Source: Sphingopyxis sp. (lineage in GTDB: Bacteria > Pseudomonadota > Alphaproteobacteria > Sphingomonadales > Sphingomonadaceae). Taken from it: a stretch of 64,000 nt of DNA. The position numbers were made by a program, and so were the translations under genes. This document shows, piece after piece, positions 17,670 through 27,343 of the stretch. The notes below the pieces were generated by a model. That model saw nothing but the letters and a program-made list of their open reading frames with translations, did no database searches and was not told where the DNA came from. Numbering within the stretch: the stretch's first letter is position 1; each line of letters opens with the position of its first letter. The DNA is taken from positions 62,001 through 126,000 of the forward strand of contig NVXM01000027.1 of the NCBI GenBank assembly GCA_002733865.1, read 5' to 3'.

Positions 17670-19211
17670 ATGACAGTGCGTTACGCTTACGGAATTTCAG
17701 CAGCTTTGCTTTTGGCCGGTAGTGCAGCAACCCTGACCGGAATTGGCCCGGCCGGGGCGCAGACTGCCGCCAATGACAGTTCGGTTATACGGAACCTCGC
17801 GCCGCGCGCAGGCGCACCGATGAGCTTTGCCGATCTGACCGAACAATTACAGCCCGCCGTGGTCAACATCTCCACCACCCAGCGCGTTCGCGTTAATAAC
17901 AATAATCCCTTTGCCGGCACGCCCTTTGACGGCCTGTTCGGCAACCGCCAGCGCGGCGGCGGCGAACAGACCCGCGAAGCCCAGTCGCTGGGTTCAGGCT
18001 TTATCATTTCCGCCGATGGCTATGTCGTTACCAACAATCATGTTGTCGCCCCGGGCGACCGCAATGCGACCATCGAATCGATTACAGTGATCATGCCGGA
18101 CCGCACCGAATATGAGGCCGAACTGGTCGGTCGCGATGCAGCGTCGGATATCGCCGTGCTCAAGATCAAGGCAAACAAGCCGCTGCCATTCGTCAAATTT
18201 GGTGACAGCGCTGCGGCCCGTGTTGGCGACTGGATCATCGCGATCGGCAACCCGTTCGGCCTTGGTGGCACCGTGACAACCGGCATCGTCTCGGCGATTC
18301 ACCGGAGAACCGGCCAGGGAGCCTATGACAGCTTCTTGCAGACCGACGCATCGATCAACCGCGGCAATAGCGGCGGCCCGATGTTCGATCTCAACGGCAA
18401 TGTCATCGGCATCAACAATGCCATCATATCGCCAACCGGCGGCAACGTCGGCATCGGCTTTGCCATTCCGGCAGAAGTCGCCGCTCCCATTGTCGAAACG
18501 CTGAAAAACGGCGAGAAAATCGAGCGCGGTTATCTTGGCGTCCAGATCAGTGCCCTTTCGGAAGATCTGGCGGATTCTCTCGGCCTCGAAAAAAATGAGG
18601 GCGAATTTGTCCAGCGGGTTGAACCCGGCGAAGCCGCCCAGAAGGCCGGTATCCAGGCAGGCGACGTCATCACCAAGGTGAACGGCAAGGCTGTCACACC
18701 TGACCAGACCCTGTCCTATCTCGTGGCTAATCTCCCGATTGGCACCAATGTGCCGATCGAACTGGTGCGCAATGGCAAGACGATGAAGGTCACTGCCAAG
18801 CTCGGCACGCGGCCTTCCGAAGAAGAGCTGGCCAGCAACTCGTTCGACCCGGATGCGCAAGACGATGCGATGGGTCAGGATGAAAATGGCGCCAGCGCAC
18901 AGGCCACCGCTGAAGCGCTGGGCTTGTCGGTGGTCGACTTGACGCCGCAGATTGCCAGACAGATTGGCGTACCATCCTCGCAAAAAGGCGTGGTGGTATC
19001 GACGGTCAATCCGAACAGCGATGCGGGTCAGAAAGGCATCAAGCGTGGCTTCCTGATCGTCAGCGTCAACCGCCAACCGGTAACCAACGCAGCGGAGCTG
19101 GATAGCGCGATCAACAGCGCGATACGGTCCAAACGGGAAGCGGTTCTGCTTCAGATCCGTCGCGGTGCACGCGATCCGCAGTTCGTCGCGGTGCGTTTGC
19201 AGGATAGCTAA
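17670..19211 (+). CDS. DegP/DegQ-type periplasmic serine protease (Do family)
   Basis: The 513-residue protease degrades or refolds misfolded envelope proteins. It has a signal peptide (cleavage probably after AGA/QTA near residue 30), a chymotrypsin-like domain with His124 (TNNHVV), Asp160 (DAASDIAVLKI) and Ser234 (NRGNSGGPMF), and two PDZ domains (about 290-380 and 420-505, the first beginning RGYLGVQ). An Asn-rich loop (NNNNPF) and Arg/Gly loop precede the histidine. ATG 17670 is chosen for its GAGAGG site; the frame is open nine codons upstream. The HflKC-DegP order suggests a shared role in envelope protein quality control. A strong terminator follows. Confidence 0.93.
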   Translation: MTVRYAYGISAALLLAGSAATLTGIGPAGAQTAANDSSVIRNLAPRAGAPMSFADLTEQLQPAVVNISTTQRVRVNNNNPFAGTPFDGLFGNRQRGGGEQTREAQSLGSGFIISADGYVVTNNHVVAPGDRNATIESITVIMPDRTEYEAELVGRDAASDIAVLKIKANKPLPFVKFGDSAAARVGDWIIAIGNPFGLGGTVTTGIVSAIHRRTGQGAYDSFLQTDASINRGNSGGPMFDLNGNVIGINNAIISPTGGNVGIGFAIPAEVAAPIVETLKNGEKIERGYLGVQISALSEDLADSLGLEKNEGEFVQRVEPGEAAQKAGIQAGDVITKVNGKAVTPDQTLSYLVANLPIGTNVPIELVRNGKTMKVTAKLGTRPSEEELASNSFDPDAQDDAMGQDENGASAQATAEALGLSVVDLTPQIARQIGVPSSQKGVVVSTVNPNSDAGQKGIKRGFLIVSVNRQPVTNAAELDSAINSAIRSKREAVLLQIRRGARDPQFVAVRLQDS

Positions 19212-19239
19212 ACGGCTTTAAACTCAGGTAACATAAAAG

Positions 19240-19268
19240 GGCCGGCGCTTGACGTCGGCCTTTTTTTT
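19240..19268 (+). terminator. Rho-independent terminator after the DegP-type gene
   Basis: An 8-bp stem (GGCCGGCG with CGTCGGCC, one G-U pair) around the loop CTTGA is followed directly by eight T residues. It begins 29 bases after the protease stop codon and separates it from the HerA-like gene. Confidence 0.9.
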
Positions 19269-19316
19269 GCGTCAAGTCGGGGTGCTAGTTTGCAACAAGA
19301 TTGAGGGGATCCGCCG

Positions 19317-20897
19317 GTGGCCGATGCGACAGAAATTTTTCTCGGACTGGGCGGTAGCGAGCGGCAGAGCCTGAACCTGTCGCGTGCCAACCGGCATGGA
19401 CTGATTGCCGGCGCGACCGGCACCGGCAAGACGGTAACGCTGCAAGGTCTCGCCGAAAGCTTTTCCGCCAATGGCGTGCCGGTCTTTGTCGCTGACGTAA
19501 AAGGCGACCTGGCCGGGGTGTCCATGGCAGGATCATCGCAATTCAAACATGCTGACAAGCTGGAGGAACGCGCCAGGGAACTGGGGATGGACGACTATGC
19601 CTATTCCGACAATCCGGCGATATTCTGGGACCTTTATGGCAAGCAGGGCCATCCGATACGGACCACGATCACGGAAATGGGCCCGCTATTGCTGGCGCGG
19701 CTGATGGATCTGAACGAGACCCAGGAGGGCGTACTCAATATCGCGTTCCGGTTCGCCGATGAAGAGGGCTTGCTGCTGCTGAACCTCGACGACTTGCAGT
19801 CGATGCTCGCTTACACGGCAGAAAATGCGAAGCAATTATCGGCCAAATATGGCAATGTGACAAAGGCCAGTGTCGGCGCGATCCAGCGCCAGTTGCTGCA
19901 GCTGGACAGCCAGGGTGCCGGGCAGTTTTTCGGTGAACCAGCGCTCGAAATTGACGATTTCATCAAATGCGATGAACAGGGTCGCGGCTATATCAATATC
20001 CTCGCCGCCGACCAGCTGATGCGAAGCCCGAAACTTTACGCAACCTTTCTGCTCTGGCTGCTCGCCGAACTGTTCGAGACATTGCCGGAAGTCGGCGATC
20101 CGGAGAAGCCGAAGCTGGTCTTCTTCTTTGACGAGGCGCATCTGCTGTTCGATGACGCGCCGAAAGCGCTGGAAGACAAGATCGAGCAAGTCGTCCGGCT
20201 GATCCGGTCCAAGGGCGTCGGCGTTTATTTCGTGACCCAGAACCCGATTGATATTCCGCAAGAGGTTGCCGGGCAGCTTGGCAATCGCGTCCAGCATGCG
20301 CTGCGTGCCTTCACCCCGCGCGACAAGAAAGCAATCAAGGCCGCTGCCGACACGTTCCGGATCAATCCCGATCTCGATGTCGAGCAGGCCATTACAGAGT
20401 TGCGGGTTGGCGAAGCGCTGGTCTCGACTCTGCTCGAAGATGGAGCACCCTCTGTTGTCCAGCGGACCCTGATCAAGCCGCCGCGGTCCCGGCTCGGCCC
20501 GGTAACACCGAAAGAACGCGCGATCATCAATTCAATATCGCCCTATGACGGCAAATATGATGAAGAAATCGACCGGGCCAGCGCCGAGGAAATATTGGCG
20601 CAAAAGGTAGTCGATGCCACGGCTACTGCGCATGAAGTCGATGAAAAGGGCAAGGAGGAAGTTGGCAAACAGCCCCGCAAAAGCAAGAGCATATGGGAAA
20701 AGGCGTTCAGCCGCGGCGCCAAGGTCGCGGCAGGATCCGCTGCCGGCATGGCGGCCACTACGATATTGGGGAAAAAGTCACGTGCGAAGCCGCTGCAATC
20801 CGGCGTCACTTCGGCGGTCGGTTCGGTTGTTACGGATCTCGCCGGCCCGGTGGCCGGTCGCTTCGTTCGCAATCTGATCGGTGGACTGATGCGGTGA
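19317..20897 (+). CDS. HerA-like P-loop ATPase (DUF853)
   Basis: The 526-residue protein belongs to the HerA/VirB4-like ATPases annotated as DUF853. It has Walker A at about residues 37-44 (GATGTGKT), a VADVKGDL segment, the Walker B-like [15 protein letters not shown] near residue 265, and a sensor/arginine region ([20 protein letters not shown]). Members are hexameric ATPases thought to move DNA or proteins; the substrate is unknown. GTG 19317 is preceded by GAGGGG at good spacing. The C-terminal 90 residues are basic and Ala/Gly-rich and look like an appended tail. No NurA nuclease gene lies beside it. Confidence 0.85.
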   Translation: MADATEIFLGLGGSERQSLNLSRANRHGLIAGATGTGKTVTLQGLAESFSANGVPVFVADVKGDLAGVSMAGSSQFKHADKLEERARELGMDDYAYSDNPAIFWDLYGKQGHPIRTTITEMGPLLLARLMDLNETQEGVLNIAFRFADEEGLLLLNLDDLQSMLAYTAENAKQLSAKYGNVTKASVGAIQRQLLQLDSQGAGQFFGEPALEIDDFIKCDEQGRGYINILAADQLMRSPKLYATFLLWLLAELFETLPEVGDPEKPKLVFFFDEAHLLFDDAPKALEDKIEQVVRLIRSKGVGVYFVTQNPIDIPQEVAGQLGNRVQHALRAFTPRDKKAIKAAADTFRINPDLDVEQAITELRVGEALVSTLLEDGAPSVVQRTLIKPPRSRLGPVTPKERAIINSISPYDGKYDEEIDRASAEEILAQKVVDATATAHEVDEKGKEEVGKQPRKSKSIWEKAFSRGAKVAAGSAAGMAATTILGKKSRAKPLQSGVTSAVGSVVTDLAGPVAGRFVRNLIGGLMR

Positions 20898-20946
20898 AGT
20901 GCGACTGGCTAACTGACACCAGGCCGCGATGGGACGGCTCAGCCCG

Positions 20947-21336
20947 TTAACCCAAAAACCGCGCGACGATGTCTTTCGCCAGGCGAGTAGGGCGGAGCGT
21001 GTCGGCATCAACGCAGCACCAGCTGGACTGGACTTCGGCGAGCACCTCTTCACCACGCTTGATTATCGTGCTGTAAAATGCCCGCGCGCCATGCACTTTT
21101 TCCAACAGCACCTCGGCGATGACATCATCATTCAGAAAAGCGGGCTTGCGATAGGTGATCTCATGCTTGATCGCGACCCAGAGGTGGGAAGCGACAGCGT
21201 CGGAAGGAGCAATTTTCTGCCAGTGAGCCACGACCGCATCCTGCACCCATGTGAGATAATTGGCATTATTCACATGACCCATGAAATCGATATCTGATGC
21301 CTCGATGGCGATATTGTGCTGATGTTGCTGACCCAT
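20947..21336 (-). CDS. Hotdog-fold acyl-CoA thioesterase (4HBT family)
   Basis: The 129-residue protein has the 4-hydroxybenzoyl-CoA thioesterase/YbgC signature: the catalytic aspartate region IEASDIDFMGHVNNANYLTW near the N-terminus and the strand pattern THEITYRKPAFLNDD-like later (here KHEITYRKPAFLNDD). Such enzymes hydrolyse acyl-CoA or acyl-ACP thioesters; the acyl preference is unknown. It converges with the HerA-like gene and lies 66 bases from queF, which is on the same strand upstream. Confidence 0.85.
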   Translation of the reverse strand: MGQQHQHNIAIEASDIDFMGHVNNANYLTWVQDAVVAHWQKIAPSDAVASHLWVAIKHEITYRKPAFLNDDVIAEVLLEKVHGARAFYSTIIKRGEEVLAEVQSSWCCVDADTLRPTRLAKDIVARFLG

Positions 21337-21402
21337 GCGTTTACATTAGTGTTAGTTTGTGACGTTGCAAAGTCAAAAACGCTTTAGTGTGCCATGGTCT
21401 GG

Positions 21403-21873
21403 CTATCCGCGGCCCCGGTAGGATGCAACGCCTTGTTCCGGAACCCATAATCCTGCTGGCGGCTCGCCAGACTGCCAGAAAACATCAATCGGAATACCAC
21501 CGCGAGGATACCAATAGCCACCTATGCGCAGCCATTTGGGTTGCATTTCATCGAACAGCCGTCGGCCGATTCCGACCGTGCAGTCTTCGTGAAAAGCCGC
21601 ATGGTTGCGAAACGACCCAAGAAACAGCTTCAATGATTTGGACTCCACGATCGTCTCGGCGGGCGCATAGTCGATCACCAGATGCGCAAAATCCGGTTGC
21701 CCGGTCACCGGACAGAGGGAGGTAAATTCGGGCGCTGCAAAGCGGGTCAGGTACAAGTCGCCAGCTCGCGGGTTCGGGACATAATCCAGCTCCGCCGTTT
21801 CGGGCGATGTCGGGAGCGCGCTATCCTGGCCCAGAAATCGTGGTGCCAGCTTTTCGGATTCATCATCGGTCAT
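21403..21873 (-). CDS. queF: NADPH-dependent 7-cyano-7-deazaguanine reductase
   Basis: QueF reduces preQ0 to preQ1 in queuosine tRNA modification. The 156-residue length is that of the short, single-domain QueF. The active-site cysteine lies in [15 protein letters not shown], followed by [21 protein letters not shown] and the [13 protein letters not shown] block, which together carry the T-fold substrate-binding and NADPH motifs. The N-terminal 30 residues are variable. A glutamyl-Q-tRNA synthetase (GluQRS at 39385-40275), which modifies queuosine-bearing tRNA-Asp, is encoded elsewhere in the window, consistent with use of this modification. Confidence 0.92.
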   Translation of the reverse strand: MTDDESEKLAPRFLGQDSALPTSPETAELDYVPNPRAGDLYLTRFAAPEFTSLCPVTGQPDFAHLVIDYAPAETIVESKSLKLFLGSFRNHAAFHEDCTVGIGRRLFDEMQPKWLRIGGYWYPRGGIPIDVFWQSGEPPAGLWVPEQGVASYRGRG

Positions 21874-21981
21874 GCGGATCGTTTAGAACAGCCTGCACGC
21901 GATGTCATCATCCACCGCAACTATCACACTGCCCTAAAGCACAGATCGCCAGAGACAGCCCCATGATGGGATAAGCCGGCC

Positions 21982-23514
21982 ATGTCCGGAAAAATTCTCA
22001 TACCCATATTGGGCGATCAACTGTCGATCGACATCTCAGCGCTGGAGGGGGAAGACCCCGACCAATACGTATTGCTGATGATGGAGCTGAGCGAAGAAAC
22101 AGCCTATGTCAGGCATCATAAGGCAAAGATCGCCTATATATTCTCGGCCATGCGTCACCACGCAAAAGCGCTCGAGGCGCGTGGCTGGTCGGTGGACTAT
22201 ATCGCCTGGTCGGATCCAGAGAACAGCGGCAGTTTCTGGGGCGAAGTCGCGCGAGCTCTGGAAAGGCACAGCATCGGTAGCATCCGCATCACCGAAGCTG
22301 GTGAGTGGCGGGTCATGGCGATGATCGAAAACTGGGAACAGAAGTTCGGCATTCCGGTAACTATCTGCCCGGACGATCGATTTGTAGCAACGCATCAGGA
22401 TTTCGCCGACTGGGCAGAGGGCAAAAAGCAGCTCCGCATGGAATATTTTTATCGGGAGATGCGGCGGAAAACTGGTCTGTTGCTTGATGAGGACGGCAAC
22501 CCTGAAGGGGGCGAATGGAATTACGACACCGCCAATCGCAAGCCGGCAAAGGGCGACCTTGAAATCCCTCAGCCGATCCGGTTTCGCCCCGATGAAATAA
22601 CGCTCGACGTCCTGGCGCTGGTCGCCGAGCAATTCGCCGACCATCCCGGATCGCTGGAACAGTTCCACTTCGCCGTCACGCACGAAGAAGCGATGCGGCA
22701 AAAGCGGCAATTTCTTGATGAAGCCCTGCCCCGGTTCGGGGATTATCAGGATGCAATGCTCAGCGGGCAGCCTTTTCTGTGGCACTCGATCCTCTCGCCC
22801 TATATCAATTCCGGCCTGCTCGATCCGCTCGATCTCTGCCGGGAGGTGGAGCAGCGCTATCATGATGGAGAAGTGCCGCTCAACGCAGCGGAAGGATTCA
22901 TCCGGCAAATCATCGGATGGCGGGAATATATGCGCGGCATCTACTGGCGCGAAGGTCCGGACTATGTCGACCGGAATTTCCTGGAGGCGCAAAGACCGTT
23001 GCCAGATTTCTACTATTCCGGGGACACGGATATGCATTGTCTGGCGGAAGCGATCGGACAGACGCTGGATCTAGCCTATGCCCACCATATTCAGCGGCTG
23101 ATGATAACCGGGAATTTTGCCCTGATCGCCGGCCTCCAGCCTCAAGCGGTGCATCAATGGTATCTGGAAATTTACGCCGATGCCTATGAATGGGTGGAGC
23201 TGCCCAATACACTGGGCATGAGCCAGTTTGCCGACGGCGGTATCATTGCTTCCAAACCCTATGCCTCGTCAGGCAATTATATCAACAAAATGTCAGATTA
23301 CTGCCAGCATTGCCGCTATGACGTCAAACAGCGCGTCGGTGATGACGCCTGCCCGTTCAATGCCCTCTATTGGGACTTTCTCGATCGCAATCAGGAAAAG
23401 CTGGGCGAAAATCATCGACTGGCCATGCCCTATCGCACCTGGGAGGGCATGGACCCAAACAGCCGGGACGAAATCCGCAATCAAGCCAAAAACTTTCTGG
23501 ATCAACTGTCTTAA
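21982..23514 (+). CDS. FeS bacterial cryptochrome/photolyase (PhrB-like, (6-4) photolyase type)
   Basis: The 510-residue protein is a light-dependent DNA-repair flavoprotein of the deoxyribodipyrimidine photolyase-related group. Four cysteines at 353, 441, 444 and 457 (MHC; CQHC; DACPF) match, with a constant offset of three, the [4Fe-4S] ligands I recall for Agrobacterium PhrB. The FAD-binding C-terminal half contains ITGNFALIAG and the WVELPNTLGMSQFADGG stretch. The N-terminal antenna domain begins KILIPILGDQLS. It is likely to repair (6-4) photoproducts. It diverges from queF and is followed by a separate sulfurtransferase gene. Confidence 0.92.
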   Translation: MSGKILIPILGDQLSIDISALEGEDPDQYVLLMMELSEETAYVRHHKAKIAYIFSAMRHHAKALEARGWSVDYIAWSDPENSGSFWGEVARALERHSIGSIRITEAGEWRVMAMIENWEQKFGIPVTICPDDRFVATHQDFADWAEGKKQLRMEYFYREMRRKTGLLLDEDGNPEGGEWNYDTANRKPAKGDLEIPQPIRFRPDEITLDVLALVAEQFADHPGSLEQFHFAVTHEEAMRQKRQFLDEALPRFGDYQDAMLSGQPFLWHSILSPYINSGLLDPLDLCREVEQRYHDGEVPLNAAEGFIRQIIGWREYMRGIYWREGPDYVDRNFLEAQRPLPDFYYSGDTDMHCLAEAIGQTLDLAYAHHIQRLMITGNFALIAGLQPQAVHQWYLEIYADAYEWVELPNTLGMSQFADGGIIASKPYASSGNYINKMSDYCQHCRYDVKQRVGDDACPFNALYWDFLDRNQEKLGENHRLAMPYRTWEGMDPNSRDEIRNQAKNFLDQLS

Positions 23515-23644
23515 AATGAATGACCCAAAAACCACATAAGCGGTGGATTCATTGGGTAATGCGTTATAGCCTCGACGGCTGGAAACCGAATCGCTAAACG
23601 GCGATACGAAGAGTGCAAATGATTGCGGGTATGAGGAGCTGAAT

Positions 23645-24481
23645 ATGGAATTGCTGGTATCAACCGACTGGCTGGCCAACGAACTGGGCGCATCGGATTT
23701 ACGAATCGTCGATGCGACAAAATTCATGCCCGATGCAGGGCGCAATCCAGCAGCCGAATATGAGGCCGGCCACATTCCCGGGGCTGTGTTCATGGACCTC
23801 GGTGAATTGACCGACACCAACAGTCCGATCGACAACATGCTGCCGCCAGCAGAAAAATTCGCCAGCCGGATGCAATCGCTTGGTCTTGGTGATGGCAGCC
23901 GCGTCGTTCTTTACGACGACAGCCCATTGAAAAGCGCTGCGCGCGCCTGGTGGATGCTGACCATTTTTGGCGCCCATGAAGTGGCCATTCTCGATGGCGG
24001 TATCGCCAAGTGGAAAGCTGAAGGACGGCCATTGGAAACTGGCAAGGAGGCTTTGCGCCATCGCCATTTCACGGTCTGGAAAGATGAGAAGGACGTCCGC
24101 ACCAAAGCCGATTTGCTGGCCAATCTGCACAGCAAGGACGAACAGGTTGTCGATGCGCGCCCTGCCGACCGGTTCAGCGGCGAAACACCCGACCCCCGCG
24201 GCAATACCGCGTCCGGACATATTCCGGGCTCTACCAATATCCCGCACAGCAGCTTTTTCAACGCCGACGGCACCTGGAAAAGCAGCGACGAGATCAAGGC
24301 GATTTTTAACGATGCCGGCATCGATTTATCGAAGCCACTGGTCACAACCTGCGGCTCAGGCATGACCGCAGCGGTTGTATCCTTCGCCGCAGCGCTGGCG
24401 GGTGCGGAGAAGACGGCGCTTTATGACGGCAGCTGGGCCGAATGGGGCGCCGATGCCGACACGCCGAAAGAAACCGCCTGA
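23645..24481 (+). CDS. sseA: 3-mercaptopyruvate sulfurtransferase (tandem rhodanese)
   Basis: The 278-residue protein has two rhodanese domains: the inactive N-terminal one (about 1-130, with VDATKF and AGHIPGAVFMDL) and the active C-terminal one (about 155-275) with Cys236 in TCGSGMTA. The CGSGxTA loop is that of mercaptopyruvate sulfurtransferases rather than thiosulfate rhodaneses. It moves sulfur from 3-mercaptopyruvate to thiols or cyanide. A GAGGAG-like site (ATGAGGAGCTGAAT) precedes the ATG. A cystathionine beta-lyase gene follows in 26 bases, so both may serve sulfur amino-acid metabolism. Confidence 0.9.
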   Translation: MELLVSTDWLANELGASDLRIVDATKFMPDAGRNPAAEYEAGHIPGAVFMDLGELTDTNSPIDNMLPPAEKFASRMQSLGLGDGSRVVLYDDSPLKSAARAWWMLTIFGAHEVAILDGGIAKWKAEGRPLETGKEALRHRHFTVWKDEKDVRTKADLLANLHSKDEQVVDARPADRFSGETPDPRGNTASGHIPGSTNIPHSSFFNADGTWKSSDEIKAIFNDAGIDLSKPLVTTCGSGMTAAVVSFAAALAGAEKTALYDGSWAEWGADADTPKETA

Positions 24482-24507
24482 AGATGCCCGCGCTGCTGGA
24501 ACTTTAG

Positions 24508-25707
24508 TTGGCTGATCACGGCTCTGGTTCAAAAAGGCCTGCGACACAGGTCGTAACCGGTGGTCGTCGCAAAACTTGGACCGGGGCTGTAGTCAACCCG
24601 CCGGTATGGCGTGGGAGCACGCACCTCTATGATGATGTGGCGCATCTCCGGGACGGTCTGAAGTCCAACGGTGACGGGAAATTCTTCTACGGTCGCCGCG
24701 GCTCTCCCACCCAATGGTCGCTCGCCGAAGCGCTAACCGAAATGGAACCCGGCGCCGTCGGCACGATGCTCTATCCTTCCGGTGTCGCGGCCATTTCCTG
24801 CGCACTGCTTGCGGTTCTGGAACCCGGCGATGAAGTGTTGCTGACCGACAGCAGCTATGATCCCAGCCGAAGTTTTGCGGACACTTTCCTGAAGCGCATG
24901 GGTGTGACCGCCGGCTATTATGACCCCACGATCGGGTCGAATATCACCGGCCAGTTTGGCCCCAATACCAAAGCCATCCTGATGGAAAGCCCCGGCAGCC
25001 TGACCTTCGAGATTCAGGATGTACCAGCGATCTGCGAGGCCGCTCGGAACGCAGGCGTCGTGACATTGCTCGACAATACTTGGGCAACATCGCGGTTTTT
25101 CCCGGCGCTGGAGCATGGCGTCGATATCGCGATTATCGCAGCCACAAAATATATTGTCGGACACAGCGATGTGATGATGGGAGCGGTGACCACCCACAAC
25201 GGCTACTGGACGCGGGTCCGGCGGACGGCTCAGCAACTGGGACAGGTAGTCTCTCCCGATGACGCCTATCTCGCCGCCCGGGGTCTCAGGACATTGGAAG
25301 TCCGTCTGCGCCAGCACGAAGCCAGTGCACTGAAAATCGCCAACTGGCTGAAACAACGGCCCGAAGTGGGTCTGGTCCTCCATCCGGCCCTGCCCGAATG
25401 CCCGGGCCACGAGATATGGCAACGCGATTTCAAAGGTTCTTCCGGCCTGTTTTCATTTGAACTGGAAGACGGCAACGAGCAGAGCCGGGCCGCCTTCATC
25501 GACGCGCTGGACCTGTTTGGTATCGGTTATAGTTGGGGCGGCTTCGAAAGCCTCGCCCTTCCGGTCGACCCGGGGAAACATCGCACTGCTACCGAATGGA
25601 CAATTAAGGGCGCGCTGGTCAGGCTCAATATCGGACTGGAGGACCCGGACGATCTGATTGCGGACCTTGCCAAAGCTTTTGAACATTATCACAGTGCGAC
25701 GCGATGA
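24508..25707 (+). CDS. metC: Cystathionine beta-lyase
   Basis: This PLP enzyme cleaves cystathionine to homocysteine, ammonia and pyruvate in methionine synthesis. The 399-residue protein has the Cys/Met metabolism PLP signature with the Schiff-base lysine at residue 214 (IIAATKYIVGHSDVMMG), the cofactor loop YPSGVAAISCALLA and the C-terminal substrate-arginine region ALVRLNIGLEDPDDL. The start is TTG 24508 with a weak GGA upstream; no ATG is available before the conserved TWTGAVVNPPVWRGSTH block. Its stop overlaps the MscS start (ATGA), so the two are translated together. Confidence 0.9.
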   Translation: MADHGSGSKRPATQVVTGGRRKTWTGAVVNPPVWRGSTHLYDDVAHLRDGLKSNGDGKFFYGRRGSPTQWSLAEALTEMEPGAVGTMLYPSGVAAISCALLAVLEPGDEVLLTDSSYDPSRSFADTFLKRMGVTAGYYDPTIGSNITGQFGPNTKAILMESPGSLTFEIQDVPAICEAARNAGVVTLLDNTWATSRFFPALEHGVDIAIIAATKYIVGHSDVMMGAVTTHNGYWTRVRRTAQQLGQVVSPDDAYLAARGLRTLEVRLRQHEASALKIANWLKQRPEVGLVLHPALPECPGHEIWQRDFKGSSGLFSFELEDGNEQSRAAFIDALDLFGIGYSWGGFESLALPVDPGKHRTATEWTIKGALVRLNIGLEDPDDLIADLAKAFEHYHSATR

Positions 25708-27041
25708 TCGATAACGCGTTCAAATATCTGGAGACGCTGACGCCGGGCACGCCCCGCAACGTGCAATATATCGAAGGCACCGTTGCCGTTGGCCTAGTGA
25801 TACTGGCGCTGACCGCGGGCTGGTATCTCAGCAAATATATCGGTCCCAAGCTTCGTCATCTGTGGGAAGCCCGTGCTGGCTATGAGAGCGAGCTGGCGGG
25901 GCGCCGCATCCGCGACATGACGCGCCGCGCGACCACATTCATTCTGTGCGGGATTTTCCTCGCTTTCTATCCCTGGCATCTGATCGCGCAGGTCGTTTTT
26001 TCACTGACCATCGCGATTACGGTTGGCCTGTTTGCCAATGACCTGATCCGCGGCGTGCGGATGCCGGACTGGCTGGGAACGGTAATTGGCCTTGCGCTGT
26101 TCGTAAGTATTGGGTCGGGACTGGTCGGCGGCATTGAACCGATAACCGAGGCTCTGGACAAGGTCGGTTTCACGCTCGGTTCGAGGCGGATTTCGCTGCT
26201 CTGGATCGTCACACTGGCGATGACCGCCGTCATCATGCTCGCAGTCGCCCGTGTGCTGATGCGGCTGGTGACCTATGTGATCGGAAACAGCGAGCTGGAC
26301 GGCGCCCAAAAGGTGCTGGGCCAGAAACTCGCCACCGTTGCCATTCTGGGCGGAGCCTTTGTGCTCGGCCTCGACATTGTCGGGATCGACCTTACGGCTC
26401 TGGCCGTCTTCTCCGGCGCCTTTGGTCTCGCGGTCGGCTTCGGTATGCAGAAGACGATCGGTAACCTGATCGCGGGGATCATCCTGCTGATGGACCGTTC
26501 GATCAAGCCCGGTGACGTGATCGCCGTCGGCGACAGTTTTGGATGGGTGAACAAGATCGGCGTCCGCGCCGTCTCTGTCCTGACCCGTGAGGGCAAGGAG
26601 CATCTGATCCCGAACGAAGACCTGATGACGCGGGAAGTCGAAAACTGGTCCTATTCCAACCCCAATGTGCGGATCAGCATCCCGGTCGGCGTATCCTATG
26701 ACACCGACATGGATCACGCGATCGATCTGATGAAGCAGGCTTGCGTCGACGTCCCGCGGGTTCTCAAACATCCCAAACCGGTTGTCTGGATGCTCGAATT
26801 TGGCGACAGCAGCGTCAATTTCGAGATCCGCTGCTGGATCAAGGACCCGCAATCGGGAGTCGGAAATTTCAAGGCTGCGATCCTGAAACGGGTGTGGGAT
26901 CTGTTCAAGGAACATAACATCGAGATTCCCTTCCCGCAGCGCGACATTCATATCAAATCGTTGCCAAAAGCAGGGACTTTCACGCTCGAAGCCGGCTCCA
27001 AACACAGCATCGACAGCGCAGAATCGGAATCGACCGAATAA
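25704..27041 (+). CDS. MscS-family mechanosensitive ion channel
   Basis: The 445-residue protein has several N-terminal hydrophobic helices (about 25-45, 75-115, 125-150, 165-200) before the conserved MscS pore and beta domains: the pore helix region FSGAFGLAVGFGMQKTIGNLIAG, then DRSIKPGDVIAVGDSFGWVNKIG and HLIPNEDLMTREVENWSYSN. This is a larger MscS type with extra helices. Such channels open under membrane tension and release solutes on osmotic downshock. Its start is fused to the metC stop by a four-base overlap. Confidence 0.88.
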   Translation: MIDNAFKYLETLTPGTPRNVQYIEGTVAVGLVILALTAGWYLSKYIGPKLRHLWEARAGYESELAGRRIRDMTRRATTFILCGIFLAFYPWHLIAQVVFSLTIAITVGLFANDLIRGVRMPDWLGTVIGLALFVSIGSGLVGGIEPITEALDKVGFTLGSRRISLLWIVTLAMTAVIMLAVARVLMRLVTYVIGNSELDGAQKVLGQKLATVAILGGAFVLGLDIVGIDLTALAVFSGAFGLAVGFGMQKTIGNLIAGIILLMDRSIKPGDVIAVGDSFGWVNKIGVRAVSVLTREGKEHLIPNEDLMTREVENWSYSNPNVRISIPVGVSYDTDMDHAIDLMKQACVDVPRVLKHPKPVVWMLEFGDSSVNFEIRCWIKDPQSGVGNFKAAILKRVWDLFKEHNIEIPFPQRDIHIKSLPKAGTFTLEAGSKHSIDSAESESTE

Positions 27042-27343
27042 GCCGCTCTCCACCTTTCGACATGCCGGACGGTGCAAAAAAGCGGCTGGAATGATGCATA
27101 TTTAATCACCGGCGGCCAAATCCGCCTAAAATTTAAGCGGGCCTCATGGCCGTTGTTGCGCAAGTGCAACATTCGACAATTATGTCACCTTTCCTGTCTC
27201 TTCTTTCTTGTGCAGCGCAATAATATAGAGCAGCTTTCCCTTGCATGTTTAGAGACTGTTCGCGTTCGGGGCATCTGGCGCAATAAAAAGACAGCCAAAA
27301 CAAATCAGGAGGGGCGAGACGCATCAACGAGAAAGGGATTTCC
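27042..27343. other. 302-base intergenic region upstream of the porin gene
   Basis: No reading frame, tRNA or recognised RNA was found here. The region is AT-rich for this genome and probably carries the porin promoter and 5' leader. A small inverted repeat GTTGC-GCAAGT-GCAAC lies near 27155-27170 and could be an operator or leader hairpin. A GGGA ribosome site precedes ATG 27344. I could not fix a promoter with confidence. Confidence 0.4.
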
